Of a DNA stretch of 64,000 bases, positions 61,213 to 64,000 are shown one piece after another (the stretch's first letter is position 1; each line of letters begins with the position of its first letter). The notes beneath the pieces are model-generated. The model searched no databases. It saw only the letters and a list, made by a program, of their open reading frames with translations, and had not been told where the DNA came from. The stretch spans positions 5,695,813 through 5,759,812 of the forward strand of contig CM060852.1 of NCBI GenBank assembly GCA_030737835.1. The letters are read 5' to 3'. This DNA comes from Acorus gramineus. Its lineage: Eukaryota > Streptophyta > Magnoliopsida > Acorales > Acoraceae. A program made the translations under genes and the position numbers.

Positions 61213-62741
61213 TCTATTACAGAGACAGACACGACCATCCGAAAGACAAATTCCGAACAACTGTAAAGTCATTGTGAATACGTATATTAAGCCAACGCCG
61301 TGAGTACAGTTTGTGAAGCGAATTTAATTCAAAGGGAAATCGTCATGGCAAGAGATGTAAGAGAATTCGTGCTTCTTTTCCTTTGAAAAAGCATCTTGTT
61401 AATAAGTTGACAAGAATTCTAATTTTGAAGCTTGGTTGATTTTTTTTCTCCCCTTAAATACGCGCTGTATTCGCACAATGTACATAATTTATGGGAGTTG
61501 GCTTTTCTTGATATTCATGTCTTCTTATTTGGTGGTGGTATTATTTGGGTGTTTTGTGCAGTGGTGTTGTGTTTTTCATATTATATACTGTTTCAATGAG
61601 ATCTTGAGATAAAACCAATGAATTAAAACTTCATTGAGTGCAATGAAGTGCAATTTCAAGTGAGTGAGGTTGAACACCAAAATTGTTTAATTAACAAATC
61701 AGGTTCACATATCAAGAAAATGATATAACACATTTCATAAAATGAAATTATTTTATGAGAATGTGAATTTTTTCTTAAAATAAAAGTTGACTTGATCGGG
61801 TTCCCTTTCTACCCGTTGGTCAGAGGTTTCATCAATTGCAGTTGTGTGTGAAATCTTCACTACACTTTTATTGGTCCATTTATTATAGTAACCCATTATA
61901 AATTTCATAGCATGTAATCGGATTCTATATTTTGTTGTTAAATAATGATTTCGAGACTCCATCTTATAAGTCTTATTACAGATCACATATTACTCACTAT
62001 AGTTATGGGACGGTTAGAATTTTTTCATGTGGAACCGTGCCTGTAGTGGATTTTCAATAATGAGGTCTGAAATTCTTATATTATATATATGTTGAGCATC
62101 TACTCTATCTTGTGCTTGACACCCTCTCTCTCTCTCTCTCTCCCTATCACTATCTGATCTCAAGCAACAACAATGGCCGAAGGGCGGTTGTTTTTTTTTT
62201 TTTTGAAAAAAGTAGACCAACAAAGATAAAAAAAAAAAAAAAGCTGAAGGGCAGCAAAAAATAAAAATAAAAATTTAGGTTCTCATTTATGTCACTTGTT
62301 AAAAATCATCAGTAAACTTTTAACTTCAAATATATTTTGTTATATGACTCTTTTTTATATATCTATGTTTTTTTTAATAGATATATATTAATTAAACAAT
62401 AATTTTTTGTTTATGTTTTGAATATGAATTTGTTTAGTTTATATAAAATTTTACTCAGCATAAAATAAATTTTTTTGTTAAAAAGTTTATTTCAGTCCAT
62501 TCCAGTATTAGTTCTGGTTCCACAAGTTTTCAATAAAAGACTAATCAATTTTGATAAACAACACTGACATGCTAATAACTTTTCATAAATGATAGGAACA
62601 TCCATCCAAACAACCACCAAATTCTGTCTAACCAGATTAGGACTCGACTTACAATTTCTAGTTGATAGGGTGTATTTTACAAAAACTCCACCACACATTC
62701 TACACGTTACATTTCTTTTTCGAAGCCCCTCATAATCGGAA
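61213..62741. other. RING 3' flank and AT-rich sequence
   Basis: The transcript 3' end probably lies before about 61620. The rest is AT-rich with a (CT) run at 62126-62142 and poly-T/poly-A tracts at 62190-62204 and 62229-62242. No gene can be supported. Confidence 0.5.
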
Positions 62742-64000
62742 GTGTCACACCCTAAAACTCAGGGCACGTGGAGGGGGCACGTGCCAAGCATGTTTGTGTG
62801 CAAGTGCGCGATGACTTGCGAACATGCCAGGAAGAGTGGGACGCGTATGTGGCTCGGAGACATGTGGGGATGGCTGGAACGGATCCTAGTCATACACGGA
62901 GATGTGACCGAGAAGCGTGTTCCAAATGAGCCGGCACCACGGGCGCAATGACGTGGGCTTGCCGGGCAACAGACCGGGAGCATCGGAAGCCTTGAACGGG
63001 AGCATCAGGCAATTCATCCAAGAATATCGGATAACTCGACCAGGGGCGTCGGGAAGCTCGACCGGGAGTGTCGGGTAACATGTCTGGAGTGCCGGACATC
63101 TGGTCCGGGCACTCTCATGGGATCTGTCGGACGGACTCGGGGAAACCAATGCAGCATGGCCAGTTGTGTCCTGAGATGTGCACCGAGTGTGCAATGACTC
63201 GGGGGACACATGGACACTCAGAAGGGATCTGACCTTGCAAGAAACGTGGGGGAGATGCGTGGTGGTTGACACGTGCATGGGAAACTGACGTGGGCAAACA
63301 CAAGGGTGCATGAACCAGGCGTGGGCAAGGACTGGACTGCAGAAGCCAGACATGGGCACGTGGGGACGTGCAAGAGTGATGCGCAAGATCACTCAATCAG
63401 AAGGGGAATCCGCACAGTACGTGGCGTACAAGTCGGAGAACCATTGGGGGCATCCGGGCTGGATGACCGGAGACGCTCAAGGTGTGCACTAGGTGCATGA
63501 GTGCACAATGGCTCGTGGCACAACCACAAGATGCGGAAACGTGGGCGATGCGTGGTGCATGACACAACGTGGGACACGTGGAGACGCAATTGGAAAGTGG
63601 GCGAGCGGTTGCACGAAACTTGCGGGAACGTGGGTTACATGGTGCAGGACGTGACGTAGCACACGCGGGCTCACCACGAATGCGGGCAGTTGCAAGGAAT
63701 GCGAGAATAGGCAGTTAGACGCGCCGGTTACGCGGTCTAATGCGCTACGAGGGCAGACGGTTGCGCTGGACGTGGAAGTTGGTGAGATGCGCGCGTGGGC
63801 AACGGTGTGGCATGCATCATCCACACTGGCCGGACCACTTAGCACGTGAGCGAGAACAAGCGGGTCTCGGACGCGTGAAGCGGGATCGTGGGCAACTCGT
63901 GGGGCGACGTGGCACACGATGCACGCGAAGTGGGCAAGGTGTGGTCGGTTATGTAACTGCCGCAACTGTGGGCAGAGTGTGTCGGTTATGTAACCGCAGT
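62742..64000. mobile_element. GC-rich repeat, probable LTR retrotransposon part, runs off the window
   Basis: Base composition changes abruptly at about 62742, where the sequence reads TGTCACACCC, a common start of plant Gypsy-type LTRs. The 1.26 kb that follows is GC-rich, full of CACGTGG, GACGTGG and GTGGGCA words, and stop-poor in several frames on both strands. None of those frames resembles a protein. Near the end GTCGGTTATGTAAC is repeated at 63946 and 63979. The element class is an inference, since no second LTR, primer-binding site or coding domain is within the window. Confidence 0.5.
62971..63116 (+). repeat. Short degenerate tandem repeat, about 20-26-bp units
   Basis: About six imperfect units follow the pattern GACCGGGAG-NTCGGGNAACTC, for example GACCGGGAGCATCGGAAGCC at 62972, GACCAGGGGCGTCGGGAAGC at 63039 and GACCGGGAGTGTCGGGTAAC at 63060. 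It lies inside the GC-rich terminal repeat. Confidence 0.75.

Noticed and set aside
1914-62142. CRISPR arrays or bacterial-style operons
   Set aside because: None of the repeats has regular spacers, and the genes are intron-bearing plant nuclear genes.
62886-63965. Long open frames on both strands in the GC-rich end
   Set aside because: They overlap in several frames, are rich in His/Pro/Arg/Ser, have no domain and follow from GC content and lack of stops in repeat DNA.

Overview
This is a stretch of nuclear DNA from a flowering plant. It is AT-rich, with multi-exon genes split by GT-AG introns, plant-specific gene families, tRNA-derived SINEs, truncated L1-type LINEs and many small terminal-inverted-repeat elements. 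The OPT exons are clearly more GC-rich than their introns, which would suit a non-grass monocot, but the species cannot be fixed from the sequence.

Layout. Bases 1-16.4 kb hold no gene I can support. They contain two diverged copies of a GC-richer repeat separated by a long (AT)n tract, several MITE-like inverted-repeat elements, and two promoter-like islands with GTGGGNCC/GTGGNCCC motifs. Bases 16.4-21.3 kb carry a complete six-exon oligopeptide transporter gene (OPT7-like, + strand, 742 aa). Bases 21.3-27.3 kb are intergenic, with a tRNA-His-like gene whose T-loop is altered and a broken PPR fragment. At 27.3 kb lies a small single-exon gene for a 90-aa membrane-anchored protein. Bases 29.4-41.1 kb hold a complete NOP14 gene (- strand, 14 coding exons, 949 aa, small-subunit ribosome biogenesis), with a telo-box just upstream of the start. 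Bases 41.9-43.9 kb hold two LINE 3' ends, one with a 13-bp target-site duplication. Bases 44.2-46.1 kb hold a three-exon universal-stress-protein-like gene (- strand, 224 aa). Bases 46.5-52.8 kb are MITE and hAT-like elements. Bases 53.9-61.2 kb hold a RING-H2 E3 ligase gene (+ strand, four coding exons, 226 aa) whose long introns are filled with SINE, LINE and MITE insertions. From 62.74 kb to the window end the base composition switches to GC-rich, repeat-bearing DNA that looks like part of an LTR retrotransposon.

I assembled exon joins by hand. In all four multi-exon genes every junction keeps frame, and every intron has GT-AG ends. The genes have unrelated roles (peptide/metal-chelate transport, ribosome assembly, stress-protein fold, ubiquitin ligation), so this is not a functional cluster. 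I found no convincing unknown biological system. The most notable material is the young-looking retroposon set: a roughly 94-bp tRNA-only SINE with a perfect 15-bp duplication, a 248-bp SINE with a 12-bp duplication, and four L1-like copies sharing one 3'-end signature.
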